Positions 50,503 through 59,911 of a stretch of 64,000 nt of DNA are shown in pieces. Position 1 is the stretch's first letter. Each line of letters opens with the position of its first letter. The notes beneath the pieces are model-generated. The model saw only the letters and a program-made list of their open reading frames with translations. It had not been told where the DNA came from and did not search any database. Source of the DNA: an uncultured SAR86 cluster bacterium (GTDB taxonomy: Bacteria > Pseudomonadota > Gammaproteobacteria > Magnimaribacterales > D2472); NCBI GenBank assembly GCA_902624425.1, contig CACNXK010000001.1:1-64000 (forward strand), given 5' to 3'. The position numbers and the translations under genes are program-made.

Positions 50503-51657
50503 GTGTTTCAGAGACTTAAAAATAATTACAGAACTATTTTTTATTCTCTTCTGACTACTTCATTTTACCCTGCTAAAGCCTTTGCGCAGTGGGATAACAT
50601 GAATATGAGAGAAGGAGTAACGCAAGTGAGCAGAGATGTTTTCGAATTGCATATGCTCATTTTTTATATATGTGTTGCGATTGGTACTCTGGTCTTTGGA
50701 GTAATGTTTTTCTCTTTGTTCAGGTACACCAAAAAAAGAAATCCAGTGCCGGCAACATTTCATGAAAGCACAAAACTTGAGTTCGCGTGGACATTAGTAC
50801 CATTTTTAATTCTTGTAGCAATGGCAGTCCCAGCTTCAAAGACGCTTCAAGATATCTATCAAGACGAGGAAGGAGAAATAAACATTCAAGTAGTGGGATA
50901 TCAGTGGAAATGGGAATACAAATACTTAGAAGATGATATAAATTTCTTCTCAAACTTAAGCACAGATCAAGATGAAATCTATAATCTTGTTCCTAAAGGA
51001 GAAAACTACCTGCTAGAGGTAGATGAGCCTCTAATAATTCCTGTAAATACAAGGGTAAGATTTTTAATAACAGCAAATGACGTTATTCACTCTTGGTGGG
51101 TTCCGGATTTTGCTATTAAACAAGATGCAATACCTGGATTCATAAATACTGCTTGGACTAAAGTTGAAGAGCCAGGAATTTATAGAGGAAACTGCACAGA
51201 GCTTTGTGGTAAAAATCATGGCTTCATGCCTGTTGTAGTAAAGGTTGTTGAACAAGAAGAGTACGACAATTGGATAATATCTAAGAAGAATGAAGCAATA
51301 AAATTAGCTGAGTTAACTGAGAAGGAGTGGTCATTGGCTGAATTAACTTCCAGAGGAGAAGGGGTTTACGAAAAAAACTGTGTTGCTTGTCACCAAGCAT
51401 CTGGACAAGGAATGCCACCGATATTTCCTGCATTAGCTGGGAGTGAGATTGCTCTTTATGACAAATCTAGACATTTAGAAATACTTATGGAGGGTGTCCA
51501 AGGCGCAGCTATGCAGTCTTATGCAAATCAATTATCAGAAGTAGATATGGCAGCTGTAATTACCTATACAAGACAAGCTTGGGGTAATGCAGAAAATGGA
51601 GATGGAGCCTACGTAGTTCCAAAAGACATTGTAGAATACAAAAAACCTAAAATTTAA
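50503..51657 (+). CDS. coxB: Cytochrome c oxidase subunit II fused to cytochrome c
   Basis: CuA-carrying subunit of an aa3/caa3 oxidase, 384 aa. Signal-like N-terminus, two membrane helices (about 45-70 and 90-112), CuA ligands in [18 protein letters not shown], and an extra C-terminal c-type heme domain with CVACH near residue 300 and [11 protein letters not shown]. Start is GTG 50503, after a GGGAA. First gene of the oxidase cluster. Confidence 0.95.
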   Translation: MFQRLKNNYRTIFYSLLTTSFYPAKAFAQWDNMNMREGVTQVSRDVFELHMLIFYICVAIGTLVFGVMFFSLFRYTKKRNPVPATFHESTKLEFAWTLVPFLILVAMAVPASKTLQDIYQDEEGEINIQVVGYQWKWEYKYLEDDINFFSNLSTDQDEIYNLVPKGENYLLEVDEPLIIPVNTRVRFLITANDVIHSWWVPDFAIKQDAIPGFINTAWTKVEEPGIYRGNCTELCGKNHGFMPVVVKVVEQEEYDNWIISKKNEAIKLAELTEKEWSLAELTSRGEGVYEKNCVACHQASGQGMPPIFPALAGSEIALYDKSRHLEILMEGVQGAAMQSYANQLSEVDMAAVITYTRQAWGNAENGDGAYVVPKDIVEYKKPKI

Positions 51658-51668
51658 GAGAGAAAAAT

Positions 51669-53252
51669 ATGAGTGCAGTTATAGAAAGCCATCACGATGA
51701 TCACCATCACGGTCCTGCAAAAGGGATAATGAGATGGGTGCTTACCACCAACCATAAAGATATAGGCAGTTTATATCTATGGTTCAGTTTCGCAATGTTC
51801 TTAATCGGCGGAGCAATGGCAATGGTTATAAGAGCAGAGCTATTCCAGCCTGGCATGCAGATAGTTGAACCAGCATTTTATAATCAGATGTTAACTCTTC
51901 ATGGCCTCATAATGGTTTTTGGAGCAGTAATGCCAGCATTTGTTGGTCTTGCAAACTGGCTAGTGCCAATGATGATAGGCGCTCCAGACATGGCCTTGCC
52001 GAGATTAAATAATTTAAGTTTTTGGATATTACCATTTGCATTCGGTATTTTGCTTTCTTCATTATTTATGGAGGGCGGAGCACCAAACTTTGGCTGGACC
52101 TTCTATGCTCCTTTATCAACAACGTATGCTCCACCAAGTGTGACTTTCTTTATTTTCTCAGTTCATATTATGGGAGCCTCATCAATTATGGGATCCATTA
52201 ATGTGATCGTAACCATAATGAATATGAGAGCTCCAGGAATGGATCTAATGAAAATGCCACTTTTTGTTTGGTCATGGTTAATTACTGCTTATTTATTAAT
52301 AGCTGTTATGCCAGTGTTGGCTGGAGCCGTAACCATGATGTTGATGGATATTCATTTTGGTACAAGTTTCTTCAATGCTGCTGGTGGCGGTGATCCAGTA
52401 CTCTTCCAGCATATTTTCTGGTTTTTTGGGCACCCTGAAGTTTATATTATGATTCTGCCAGCCTTTGGCATAACCTCCCACATTATTGAAACCTTTGCAC
52501 GAAAACAATTATTTGGATACTCATCAATGGTTTGGGCAATGTTGTCGATTGCCATACTATCTTTTGTAGTTTGGGCTCATCATATGTTTACGGTCGGTAT
52601 GCCTCTTGCCGCGGAGCTTTTCTTTATGTGGGCAACAATGTTAATTGCTGTTCCCACAGGAGTTAAAGTTTTTAACTGGGTTGCAACAATGTTTAGAGGA
52701 TCAATTACATATGAGACACCAATGCTGTTTGCAATTGCTTTTGTAGTTCTCTTTACAATTGGTGGATTTTCAGGACTTATGCTTGCAATAACACCTGCAG
52801 ATTTTCAATATCACGATACATATTTTGTTGTAGCTCACTTCCACTACGTATTAGTTCCAGGATCTGTTTTTTCAATTATGGCAGCCGTTTATTATTGGAT
52901 ACCTAAGTGGACAGGAAACATGTATGACGAAAGACTTTCAAGACTTCATTTCTGGTTATCATTTGTTGGAGTCAATGTAACGTTCTTCCCTCAACACTGG
53001 ATTGGCCTTGCGGGAATGCCAAGAAGATATCCAGACTATGCATTACAATTCGCAGATTGGAATATGGTCTCAACTGCTGGAGCTTTTTTATTTGGAGCCT
53101 CACAGGTACTTTTCTTATTTATCGTTTTAAAAACTGTCTTAGGTGGAAAGAAAGCTACGCCAGAAGTTTGGGAAGGGGCGCGCGGACTAGAGTGGACTGT
53201 AGACTCCCCAGCTCCGTATCATACATTCTCTACACCTCCAAAAGTTAGCTAA
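51669..53252 (+). CDS. coxA: Cytochrome c oxidase subunit I
   Basis: Catalytic heme a / a3-CuB subunit, 527 aa, 12 membrane helices. CuB histidine and cross-linked tyrosine region [25 protein letters not shown] and the paired heme histidines in [12 protein letters not shown]. The K- and D-channel pattern is of the A family. The His-rich N-terminus [10 protein letters not shown] is notable. The stop overlaps the next ATG by one base. Confidence 0.98.
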   Translation: MSAVIESHHDDHHHGPAKGIMRWVLTTNHKDIGSLYLWFSFAMFLIGGAMAMVIRAELFQPGMQIVEPAFYNQMLTLHGLIMVFGAVMPAFVGLANWLVPMMIGAPDMALPRLNNLSFWILPFAFGILLSSLFMEGGAPNFGWTFYAPLSTTYAPPSVTFFIFSVHIMGASSIMGSINVIVTIMNMRAPGMDLMKMPLFVWSWLITAYLLIAVMPVLAGAVTMMLMDIHFGTSFFNAAGGGDPVLFQHIFWFFGHPEVYIMILPAFGITSHIIETFARKQLFGYSSMVWAMLSIAILSFVVWAHHMFTVGMPLAAELFFMWATMLIAVPTGVKVFNWVATMFRGSITYETPMLFAIAFVVLFTIGGFSGLMLAITPADFQYHDTYFVVAHFHYVLVPGSVFSIMAAVYYWIPKWTGNMYDERLSRLHFWLSFVGVNVTFFPQHWIGLAGMPRRYPDYALQFADWNMVSTAGAFLFGASQVLFLFIVLKTVLGGKKATPEVWEGARGLEWTVDSPAPYHTFSTPPKVS

Positions 53253-53803
53253 TGAATAATTCTGCGAAGAAAACATTAAAATATCTCTCACTTGCAGTCT
53301 TTGGGATGTTTTTCTTTTCTTTTGCACTAGTTCCTCTTTACGATGTTTTTTGTGAGGTAACAGGACTTAATGGGAAAATATCACAATCTGAAGAAGCATC
53401 AGCATATGAATCACAGATAGGCAGAGATTTAACAGTCCAATTTGTATCACATAACGCAGAACAAATGCCTTGGGTTTTCAAGCCTTCGGAAAGAATTATG
53501 AAAGTTAAGACAGGTAAATATAGTAACGCAACCTTTTATGTAAAAAACAACACAAATAAACCTATGACTGCAAGAGCTATACCAAGTGTTGCTCCAAGTA
53601 ATGCAAATGAGTATCTAAAAAAACTAGAATGTTTTTGTTTTGAAGAACAATTCCTTAACCCTGGCGAAGAAGCATTATTGCCGGTTAGGTTTATCTTTGA
53701 TTCTGATATACCAGATTCAATAAATAATGTTGCGCTTTCTTATACAATATTTGATATTACAAATTATGATGAGGTAGAAATTGCTCATCATGATATGAGG
53801 TAA
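53252..53803 (+). CDS. ctaG: Cytochrome c oxidase assembly protein (Cox11/CtaG)
   Basis: Copper chaperone that builds CuB. 183 aa, N-terminal membrane helix (about 12-32), then YDVFCEVTGLNGK and the copper-binding CFCFEEQ near residue 130. Placed between coxA and coxC, as is usual in proteobacteria. Confidence 0.95.
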   Translation: MNNSAKKTLKYLSLAVFGMFFFSFALVPLYDVFCEVTGLNGKISQSEEASAYESQIGRDLTVQFVSHNAEQMPWVFKPSERIMKVKTGKYSNATFYVKNNTNKPMTARAIPSVAPSNANEYLKKLECFCFEEQFLNPGEEALLPVRFIFDSDIPDSINNVALSYTIFDITNYDEVEIAHHDMR

Positions 53804-53805
53804 AA

Positions 53806-54711
53806 ATGGAATATCAAAAATACTATGTTCCTGAATCGAGCAAATTTCCCATTTTTGCCGCTGCATCTTTATTCATTCTTGTTATGGGCGCATCATCAAC
53901 GATTAATTCCCTTGATGATCCCGACAGTAATGCAAGCCTAGTTCTCTACACAGGTCTTGCATGCTTTCTTGCAACATTATTTTTTTGGTTTAGACAGGTA
54001 GTAAAAGAAAACAATGCAGGTTTAGAAAGTCAGCAACTATCTCAGTCATTTGTGTATGGTATGGCATGGTTTATTTTCTCAGAGGTGATGTTTTTTGCTG
54101 CTTTCTTTGGTGCCCTATTTTATGTAAGAAGCTTTGCAGTGCCGTGGCTTGGTGGAGAAGGTGAAAAAGGCTTAGCAAATATGTTATGGCAAGACTTTGA
54201 AGCTGCTTGGCCATTAATAAATACTCCAGATGGAGGGAAGGGCTTTGTGATTGCTGCTAAAAGCATGAGTTTTCCTGGATGGGAAAACATAACCCATTGG
54301 CTCCCTCTATACAACACTGTTGTTCTTCTTAGCTCCAGCGTAACAGTGCATTTTGCTCACCTTGGGCTCAAAAAAGGCAACAAAAAAGCTTTTAATATTT
54401 GGCTCGGCGTAACTGTTTTTCTTGCTTTGATATTTGTTGGACTTCAAGCGCTTGAATATTATGAAGCATACGAACATTTTGGACTGACTCTTGAGTCAGG
54501 TATTTATGGATCAACATTTTTCATGCTTACTGGATTCCATGGCTTCCATGTAATGCTTGGAGGCGTAATGTTGGCAATTATGTTAATTAGATCAGTTCTT
54601 TACGGGCACTTTAACGAACATAAACATTTTGGATTCGAAGCAGCATCATGGTACTGGCACTTCGTAGATGTAGTGTGGGTAATGCTATTTCTTTTTGTCT
54701 ATATTTTATAA
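53806..54711 (+). CDS. coxC: Cytochrome c oxidase subunit III
   Basis: 301 aa, seven membrane segments. Hallmarks are SEVMFFAAFFGALFYVRS, TGFHGFHVMLGG and the C-terminal EAASWYWHFVDVVWVMLF. A loop of about 60 residues after helix 3 (WLGGEGEKGLANM onward) is longer than in many homologues. Its end overlaps the DUF2909 gene on the other strand by 6 nt. Confidence 0.96.
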   Translation: MEYQKYYVPESSKFPIFAAASLFILVMGASSTINSLDDPDSNASLVLYTGLACFLATLFFWFRQVVKENNAGLESQQLSQSFVYGMAWFIFSEVMFFAAFFGALFYVRSFAVPWLGGEGEKGLANMLWQDFEAAWPLINTPDGGKGFVIAAKSMSFPGWENITHWLPLYNTVVLLSSSVTVHFAHLGLKKGNKKAFNIWLGVTVFLALIFVGLQALEYYEAYEHFGLTLESGIYGSTFFMLTGFHGFHVMLGGVMLAIMLIRSVLYGHFNEHKHFGFEAASWYWHFVDVVWVMLFLFVYIL

Positions 54712-54924
54712 ATCTTCGGGCAACATATAAGAGTTACCAAGTTCACCAGTTGATAGACCATATGCTACTAAAATTATTAACAAGATTGCCAAGGTGACTC
54801 TAATGCCGAGACTATATACTGTTCTTTTACCTTGCCCTCTATCCGTAAATAGGAAGACTAGACTCGAAGCAATGGTCGCCAAGATCCCAGCTATTAATAA
54901 AATGATTATAGGTTTAACTGTCAT
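54706..54924 (-). CDS. DUF2909 twin-helix membrane protein
   Basis: 72 aa with two hydrophobic helices (about 4-25 and 40-60) separated by FTDRGQGKRTVYSLGIRV, the DUF2909 pattern. In gammaproteobacteria this family often lies in reverse orientation between coxC and SURF1, as here. Function unknown; a role in oxidase assembly is inference from position. Confidence 0.8.
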   Translation of the reverse strand: MTVKPIIILLIAGILATIASSLVFLFTDRGQGKRTVYSLGIRVTLAILLIILVAYGLSTGELGNSYMLPEDL

Positions 54925-54948
54925 AACGTTAGTATTGTATAGGTAAAG

Positions 54949-55644
54949 ATGAAAATAACTAAATCAAGACTAGCAGCAACAATTTTCTACATTATTTTTG
55001 GATCTGTCTTTGTATTTTTGGGATTTTGGCAAATAGAAAGAGGAGCAGAAAAAGATCAAATTGTTAGCAATTTTGAAGAAGCTCAAATGAAACAACCATT
55101 ACCCATTAGCAATAATTCTAAAAAATGGGATAGGGTGTACGTTAATGGAGCCTTAGATAAATCAAAGACCATATTCATTGATAATACAATTTATAAAGGA
55201 GCACTTGGATATAAGGTAGTTGCTCCCCTAATCTTAGATATGGATGAGATAATTTTGGTAGATTTTGGATGGACAAAACAACCCGAAAGAAGGGGAGACG
55301 TTAAAACAGTAGAAATATCAAGCAATCAAAATATTTCAGTAACCGGAGTTCTTGAGCAACCAGAGCTTGGATTAGTGCTTTCAGATGAGTTGTTTTCTTC
55401 ATCTTGGCCAAAAATATCACAATCAAAGTCAATCGATGCACTTCAAGAATTATTTGATGAAAAAATCTATCCCTTTATACTTTTATCTGATTTTAGAAAA
55501 GACTCAGATCTTACTTATATTAAGCCAGTTGTAACCAACATGCCGCCAGTAAAGCATTATGGGTATGCGGGTCAATGGTTTGCAATGTTCATAGCTTTAA
55601 CAATAATGTATATATATTTTTTAAGGAAATCTACAAATGAATAA
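54949..55644 (+). CDS. SURF1-family oxidase assembly protein
   Basis: 231 aa with two membrane helices, at about 9-28 and the C-terminus (WFAMFIALTIMYIYFL). LGFWQIERGAEKDQIV matches the SURF1 N-terminal signature and HYGYAGQWFAMF the C-terminal one. Helps insert heme a into subunit I. AGG lies about 6 nt before the ATG. It overlaps the next gene by 8 nt. Confidence 0.93.
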   Translation: MKITKSRLAATIFYIIFGSVFVFLGFWQIERGAEKDQIVSNFEEAQMKQPLPISNNSKKWDRVYVNGALDKSKTIFIDNTIYKGALGYKVVAPLILDMDEIILVDFGWTKQPERRGDVKTVEISSNQNISVTGVLEQPELGLVLSDELFSSSWPKISQSKSIDALQELFDEKIYPFILLSDFRKDSDLTYIKPVVTNMPPVKHYGYAGQWFAMFIALTIMYIYFLRKSTNE

Positions 55645-56188
55645 AAAGGCTTTTCTACTTTTTTTGCTCTTAACGCCTTTGATAATCATTGTGTCATCAA
55701 CGCTTGCGTTTAGGTTTGGCTACAGTCCAGAAGGTACTAAAAACAATGGAATATTCTTTGATGAATTCACTGACATTTCCTCTAATGTGAAAAGTCAAAA
55801 TAGTGATCAATTCTTAGACTTTAGCGATGGTAAATGGGTTTTTGCCATTTACCATAGTGACAAAGTAAGATCGCTAGAAAATATACAACTAATGAAGCAA
55901 CTTAACATCGCATTAAATAGAGATATTAATAGGGTAAAGAGAGTCTTAATACATGATAAAAAACTTGACCAAGATTTTATCAATACAATAAGCAATGACT
56001 TTCCAAGGCAAGAGTACTTTTTAGACTCTGAATCAAAGATTAAAAATATTCTGTTAAATAAATCATCTGAAGAGCTAATCGCCTCAAGTTATATTTTTAT
56101 AATAGATCCCTATGGCCGACTAGTAATGTTTTTCCCTAACAACCTCGACCCAAAAAAAATACTCAAAGATATGAAAACATTAATATGA
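55637..56188 (+). CDS. Oxidase-cluster membrane protein of thioredoxin-like layout
   Basis: 183 aa, one N-terminal membrane helix (5-27), then a domain with a predicted strand-helix order (KWVFAIYHSD, RVLIHDKKL, YIFIIDPYGRLVMFFP) resembling thioredoxin/SCO folds but with no CXXC. A protein like this commonly separates SURF1 and cox15 in gammaproteobacteria. Coupled at both ends by overlaps of 8 and 4 nt. Confidence 0.7.
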   Translation: MNKKAFLLFLLLTPLIIIVSSTLAFRFGYSPEGTKNNGIFFDEFTDISSNVKSQNSDQFLDFSDGKWVFAIYHSDKVRSLENIQLMKQLNIALNRDINRVKRVLIHDKKLDQDFINTISNDFPRQEYFLDSESKIKNILLNKSSEELIASSYIFIIDPYGRLVMFFPNNLDPKKILKDMKTLI

Positions 56189-57159
56189 TAAGCATTAGGA
56201 ATATATCATTATTTGGCGGCTTATTTTCAATAGTCGTAATTGCTCTTGGTGCATGGACAAGATTAGTTGATGCTGGTCTTGGCTGTCCTGATTGGCCAGG
56301 ATGTTATGGCTTCGTAACATTTCCTACTACTGAAGAAGAAATTGCAATTGCTGAAAGCAGATATCCAACATTTCCATATGAAATAGATAAAGCCATACCT
56401 GAAGTCGTTCATAGGTATTTTGCGGCTTCGCTTGGTCTTGTTGCTATTGCACTTGTCTTTATTGCAATTAGGCAAAAAGTCGAAAATTCTCTGAAATATC
56501 TATCCATATTCTTATTATTTTTTATTTGTTGCCAAGGATTATTCGGATACTTGACTGTGAGTTTGTTGCTTTTACCAATAATTGTAACTGGCCACTTATT
56601 TGGAGGATTTATAACATTAAGCCTATTCTTCTTTATTTTTCTTAAAGCAGCTAATTTTAAGTTTATGCATTACATAGACATTGAAAAATATAAATATTTA
56701 GCACTGGGTTGTTTAATCGTCCTTTTAGTACAAATTTTTCTTGGCGCTTGGACTAGCACTAATTATGCATCACTTGCTTGTCCAGATTTTCCAACTTGCC
56801 AGGGAAGTTTTTCTCCTGAGATGGACTTTGAGTCAGGCTTCAATCTTAAACAAGAAGTTGGACCAAATTATTTATTTGGTTTACTAGATAATCCAGCAAG
56901 GGTGGCCATACACTACTCACATAGGGTAACTGCACTTTTGCTAACAGCCATAATGATTATTCTTATTGCCTGCCTTTGGTTTACAAATGCAGCACCGCTA
57001 GCATCAACACTTGGATTGGTTTTATTGTTGCAAATCTCGTTAGGCATCATGAATGTTGTTTATGTTCTTCCTTTATATATCGCAATTGCTCATAACCTTG
57101 TGGCCGCAATGCTACTATTAGTAACACTTTTAATAAATTATTTAGCATTTAAAAGATGA
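56185..57159 (+). CDS. ctaA: Heme A synthase (Cox15/CtaA)
   Basis: Converts heme O to heme A. 324 aa, eight membrane helices in two repeats. Motifs GAWTRLVDAGLGCPDWPGCYG and the repeat GAWTSTNYASLACPDFPTCQG, with histidines in VVHRYFAAS, TGHLFGG, HYSHR and AIAHNLVAA. Overlaps upstream and downstream genes by 4 nt each. Confidence 0.94.
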   Translation: MISIRNISLFGGLFSIVVIALGAWTRLVDAGLGCPDWPGCYGFVTFPTTEEEIAIAESRYPTFPYEIDKAIPEVVHRYFAASLGLVAIALVFIAIRQKVENSLKYLSIFLLFFICCQGLFGYLTVSLLLLPIIVTGHLFGGFITLSLFFFIFLKAANFKFMHYIDIEKYKYLALGCLIVLLVQIFLGAWTSTNYASLACPDFPTCQGSFSPEMDFESGFNLKQEVGPNYLFGLLDNPARVAIHYSHRVTALLLTAIMIILIACLWFTNAAPLASTLGLVLLLQISLGIMNVVYVLPLYIAIAHNLVAAMLLLVTLLINYLAFKR

Positions 57160-58013
57160 ACCTAATAAAAAGCTACTTTGAGCTAACTAAACCGAAAGTA
57201 GTGATGATGATGTTAATAACAGCAATTGTTGGTATGTTGTTGGCATCTAAAACCTTGCCGCCTCTATCATTAATAGTCATATCATTGTTGGGCATTGGGC
57301 TTTGCGCATCTTCAGCTGCAACCATCAATCAGATAATAGACAGGAATATAGATGCAAATATGTCAAGAACATCTGAGAGACCACTACCACAGGGAAATAT
57401 TACAACACTAAATGCAAGTATATTTGCATTAATCTTAATGATTGCTGGAACAACAATCCTTGTTCTAAAAGTAAACACTCTTACAGCGCTTCTCACAGTT
57501 TCATCTTTGATAGGATATGCATTCATCTATACAGTCTTTTTAAAGAGAGCAACTCCACAAAATATTGTAATTGGCGGCCTTGCTGGTGCTGCACCGCCAC
57601 TTCTGGGGTGGACATCAATTTCAAACTCAATTGATCCAAATGCTCTTTTATTAGTTTTGATAATCTTTGTGTGGACACCTCCTCACTTTTGGGCTTTAGC
57701 AATCTACAGAAGAGAAGATTATGCAAAAGAAGCAATCCCAATGCTACCAGTTACTCATGGTATTAAATTCACAAAACTACAAATAATCCTTTACACAATT
57801 CTGCTTCTAATTGTTAGCATTCTTCCATATATAGTCCTGATGTCTGGAAGAATTTATTTATTCTCAGCATTATTTTTAGGTTTATTTTATTTGTATTCCT
57901 CAATAAAAATGTATTTAACAGATGATGAAAAATATCCAATGATATCTTTTCAGTACTCTGTTTATTATATTTTTCTTATATTTATTGCTCTCTTGGCAGA
58001 CCATTTTATTTAA
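57156..58013 (+). CDS. ctaB: Protoheme IX farnesyltransferase
   Basis: Makes heme O, substrate of CtaA. 285 aa UbiA-superfamily prenyltransferase with nine helices. First Asp-rich motif NQIIDRNIDANMSRT and SERPLPQGN; second region VWTPPHFWALAIYRREDY. Canonical neighbour of ctaA. Confidence 0.95.
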   Translation: MNLIKSYFELTKPKVVMMMLITAIVGMLLASKTLPPLSLIVISLLGIGLCASSAATINQIIDRNIDANMSRTSERPLPQGNITTLNASIFALILMIAGTTILVLKVNTLTALLTVSSLIGYAFIYTVFLKRATPQNIVIGGLAGAAPPLLGWTSISNSIDPNALLLVLIIFVWTPPHFWALAIYRREDYAKEAIPMLPVTHGIKFTKLQIILYTILLLIVSILPYIVLMSGRIYLFSALFLGLFYLYSSIKMYLTDDEKYPMISFQYSVYYIFLIFIALLADHFI

Positions 58014-58014
58014 T

Positions 58015-58659
58015 ATGAAAAATAACATAAGACTATCATTAGCCTTAATCTTTATTTTCATAGCCATAATCATGGTCGGTTTTGTAAACAAACTTACTGC
58101 GCCAAGAATTCTTAGTAATGAGGAATTACTAATAAATGGATTTTATAGGCTAAGAGAACCCATTGAGATATCAGATTTCAGACTAGAAAAAAATGATGGT
58201 ACATTCTTCACCAAGTCGGATTTAAACGATAAATGGACAATTATGTATTTTGGATTCACAAGCTGCCCAAGTGAATGCCCTGTGACAATGAGCGAGCTTA
58301 GGAAATTAATCAACGCTTTAAGAGAAAAAGATTTCAAGCTTAGCGATAAGCAATGGGTGCTTGTAACAATAGATCCCGAAAGGGATAGCGCAGCAGACAT
58401 TGATTTTTATGCTTCTAGATTTGACCCGGAGTTTATAGGATTAAGAGGCGATAGGGCAACACTCCTGAGTTTAACTACACAATTAAATGTAGCAAAAGTG
58501 CAACCAATGAAACATGAGATGCATGACATAGAAGAATTAAGTGATCATATAAATAACATAGTCTTTATTAACAAAGACGCACAATATTTTGGCTTCTTCA
58601 GACCACCATTTGAAATGTCAAAGTTGTCATTAACCTACCAATCAATTACAACTCAATAA
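58015..58659 (+). CDS. SCO1/SenC copper-delivery protein
   Basis: 214 aa, membrane-anchored thioredoxin-like copper chaperone for CuA. Signal anchor at 8-26, CXXXC motif TSCPSECPVTMSEL and the later copper-binding His in LSDHINNIVFI. The upstream extension to 57985 lies inside ctaB; ATG 58015, 1 nt after the ctaB stop, is preferred. Confidence 0.93.
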   Translation: MKNNIRLSLALIFIFIAIIMVGFVNKLTAPRILSNEELLINGFYRLREPIEISDFRLEKNDGTFFTKSDLNDKWTIMYFGFTSCPSECPVTMSELRKLINALREKDFKLSDKQWVLVTIDPERDSAADIDFYASRFDPEFIGLRGDRATLLSLTTQLNVAKVQPMKHEMHDIEELSDHINNIVFINKDAQYFGFFRPPFEMSKLSLTYQSITTQ

Positions 58660-58666
58660 AATAACC

Positions 58667-58695
58667 TTGTTTTATCTTATCTTCGTACCTATATT
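58667..58695 (+). promoter_or_regulatory. Leaderless promoter of the TPR gene
   Basis: TTGTTT (58667-58672), 17-bp spacer, TATATT (58690-58695), then six bases to ATG 58702. The predicted start is the A of ATG. Confidence 0.55.
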
Positions 58696-58701
58696 AATAA
58701 T

Positions 58702-59151
58702 ATGAAATTACTACATATCTGCTTTCTTTCTCTCATATTTGCACTTACAGTTGAAGTTAGTGCTTCAAAATATGACAAAGAGAGCGCATCTGACTTATAT
58801 AAGAAAGCTACCAAGCAACTTAAAGAAGAAGATTATAAAAACGCACTTAAAACTCTCAAAAAATATACAAAATCAAAAAAAAGAGACTCAGATGGCTGGA
58901 CACTTTTAGCATTTACAAACAGAAAGCTTAAAAACTATGATGAAGCTGAAAGTTTATATAATAAAGCACTTAGACTTGACCCTAAAAACAAAGTAGCAAT
59001 TGAATATCAAGGTGAGCTATTTGTTGAATTAAATAGACTTGATGAAGCAAACGCTAACCTCGCCAAATTAAGGCAATTATGCCCAAATTCCTGCGAAGAG
59101 CTTGAAATGCTCGAAAAATACATATCAGGAAGCCAAGTAAAGTCTTGGTAG
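58702..59151 (+). CDS. Exported tetratricopeptide-repeat protein
   Basis: 149 aa; signal peptide MKLLHICFLSLIFALTVEVSA, then about three TPR units (SDLYKKATKQLKEEDYKNAL, DGWTLLAFTNRKLKNYDEAE, AIEYQGELFVELNRLDEANA). Two cysteines, CPNSC, near the C-terminus could form a disulfide. Partner unknown. Confidence 0.85.
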   Translation: MKLLHICFLSLIFALTVEVSASKYDKESASDLYKKATKQLKEEDYKNALKTLKKYTKSKKRDSDGWTLLAFTNRKLKNYDEAESLYNKALRLDPKNKVAIEYQGELFVELNRLDEANANLAKLRQLCPNSCEELEMLEKYISGSQVKSW

Positions 59152-59167
59152 TCGCAACTTCGCTCTG

Positions 59168-59911
59168 TTGATACAAGAAAAGATTCTAAAACTTGAAAAT
59201 CTTATTGAAGAGGCTTCGAACATTGTTTTCCTCACTGGAGCAGGGATAAGCACTAACTCTGGACTTCCAGATTTTAGAAGTGATAACGGGTTCTGGAAAA
59301 CTAATAAACCAATAATGTTTAGGGATTTTCTTAATTCTTATGAAGCTAGAAAGCTCTCTTGGGAAAGAAATATATCACTAAATAGAGTCTTAGAAAAAAT
59401 AAAGCCAAATACAGGACACCTATTTATAAAAAAGGTTCTAGATGCAAAAAAAGGCTATTTAATAACACAAAATATTGATGGATTACACCACAAATCGGGA
59501 ATAAAAACTGAAAATATTATAGAGATACACGGCAATGCAACAAAAGCTAAATGCCTTGATTGTCAAAAAGAGCTTGATCTTAAACCATTTCATGATGCTA
59601 TCCTCAATAAAAAGAAAATTCCGAACTGTCCGTCATGTTTTGGCTTGGTAAAGGTTGCAACTATTTCCTTTGGGCAACCAATGAATATGAACGATTTCGA
59701 AAATGCTAAAGACAAAATTGCTGAAAGTGATCTATTAATTGTTCTTGGGTCGTCTCTTCAAGTTCAGCCAGTAGCCTCTTTGCCAGAATATGCTCTTCGA
59801 AACGAAAAAAAATTAGTAATTGTTAATAATGACTCAACAAGCCTCGATCAATTTGCAGACGTATTTATTAATGATGATATTTGTAAGACTGTAGAACAGG
59901 TCAATATCTAA
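59168..59911 (+). CDS. cobB: Sirtuin-family NAD-dependent deacylase
   Basis: 247 aa Sir2 protein. NAD site FLTGAGISTNSGLPDFRS, TQNIDGLHH, catalytic His in IEIHGNATKAKC, four zinc cysteines (CLDC and CPSC), and VLGSSLQVQP. Start is TTG 59168; no in-frame ATG lies before the NAD motif and no clear Shine-Dalgarno is seen. It converges on the phosphotransferase gene, overlapping 4 nt. Confidence 0.92.
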   Translation: MIQEKILKLENLIEEASNIVFLTGAGISTNSGLPDFRSDNGFWKTNKPIMFRDFLNSYEARKLSWERNISLNRVLEKIKPNTGHLFIKKVLDAKKGYLITQNIDGLHHKSGIKTENIIEIHGNATKAKCLDCQKELDLKPFHDAILNKKKIPNCPSCFGLVKVATISFGQPMNMNDFENAKDKIAESDLLIVLGSSLQVQPVASLPEYALRNEKKLVIVNNDSTSLDQFADVFINDDICKTVEQVNI

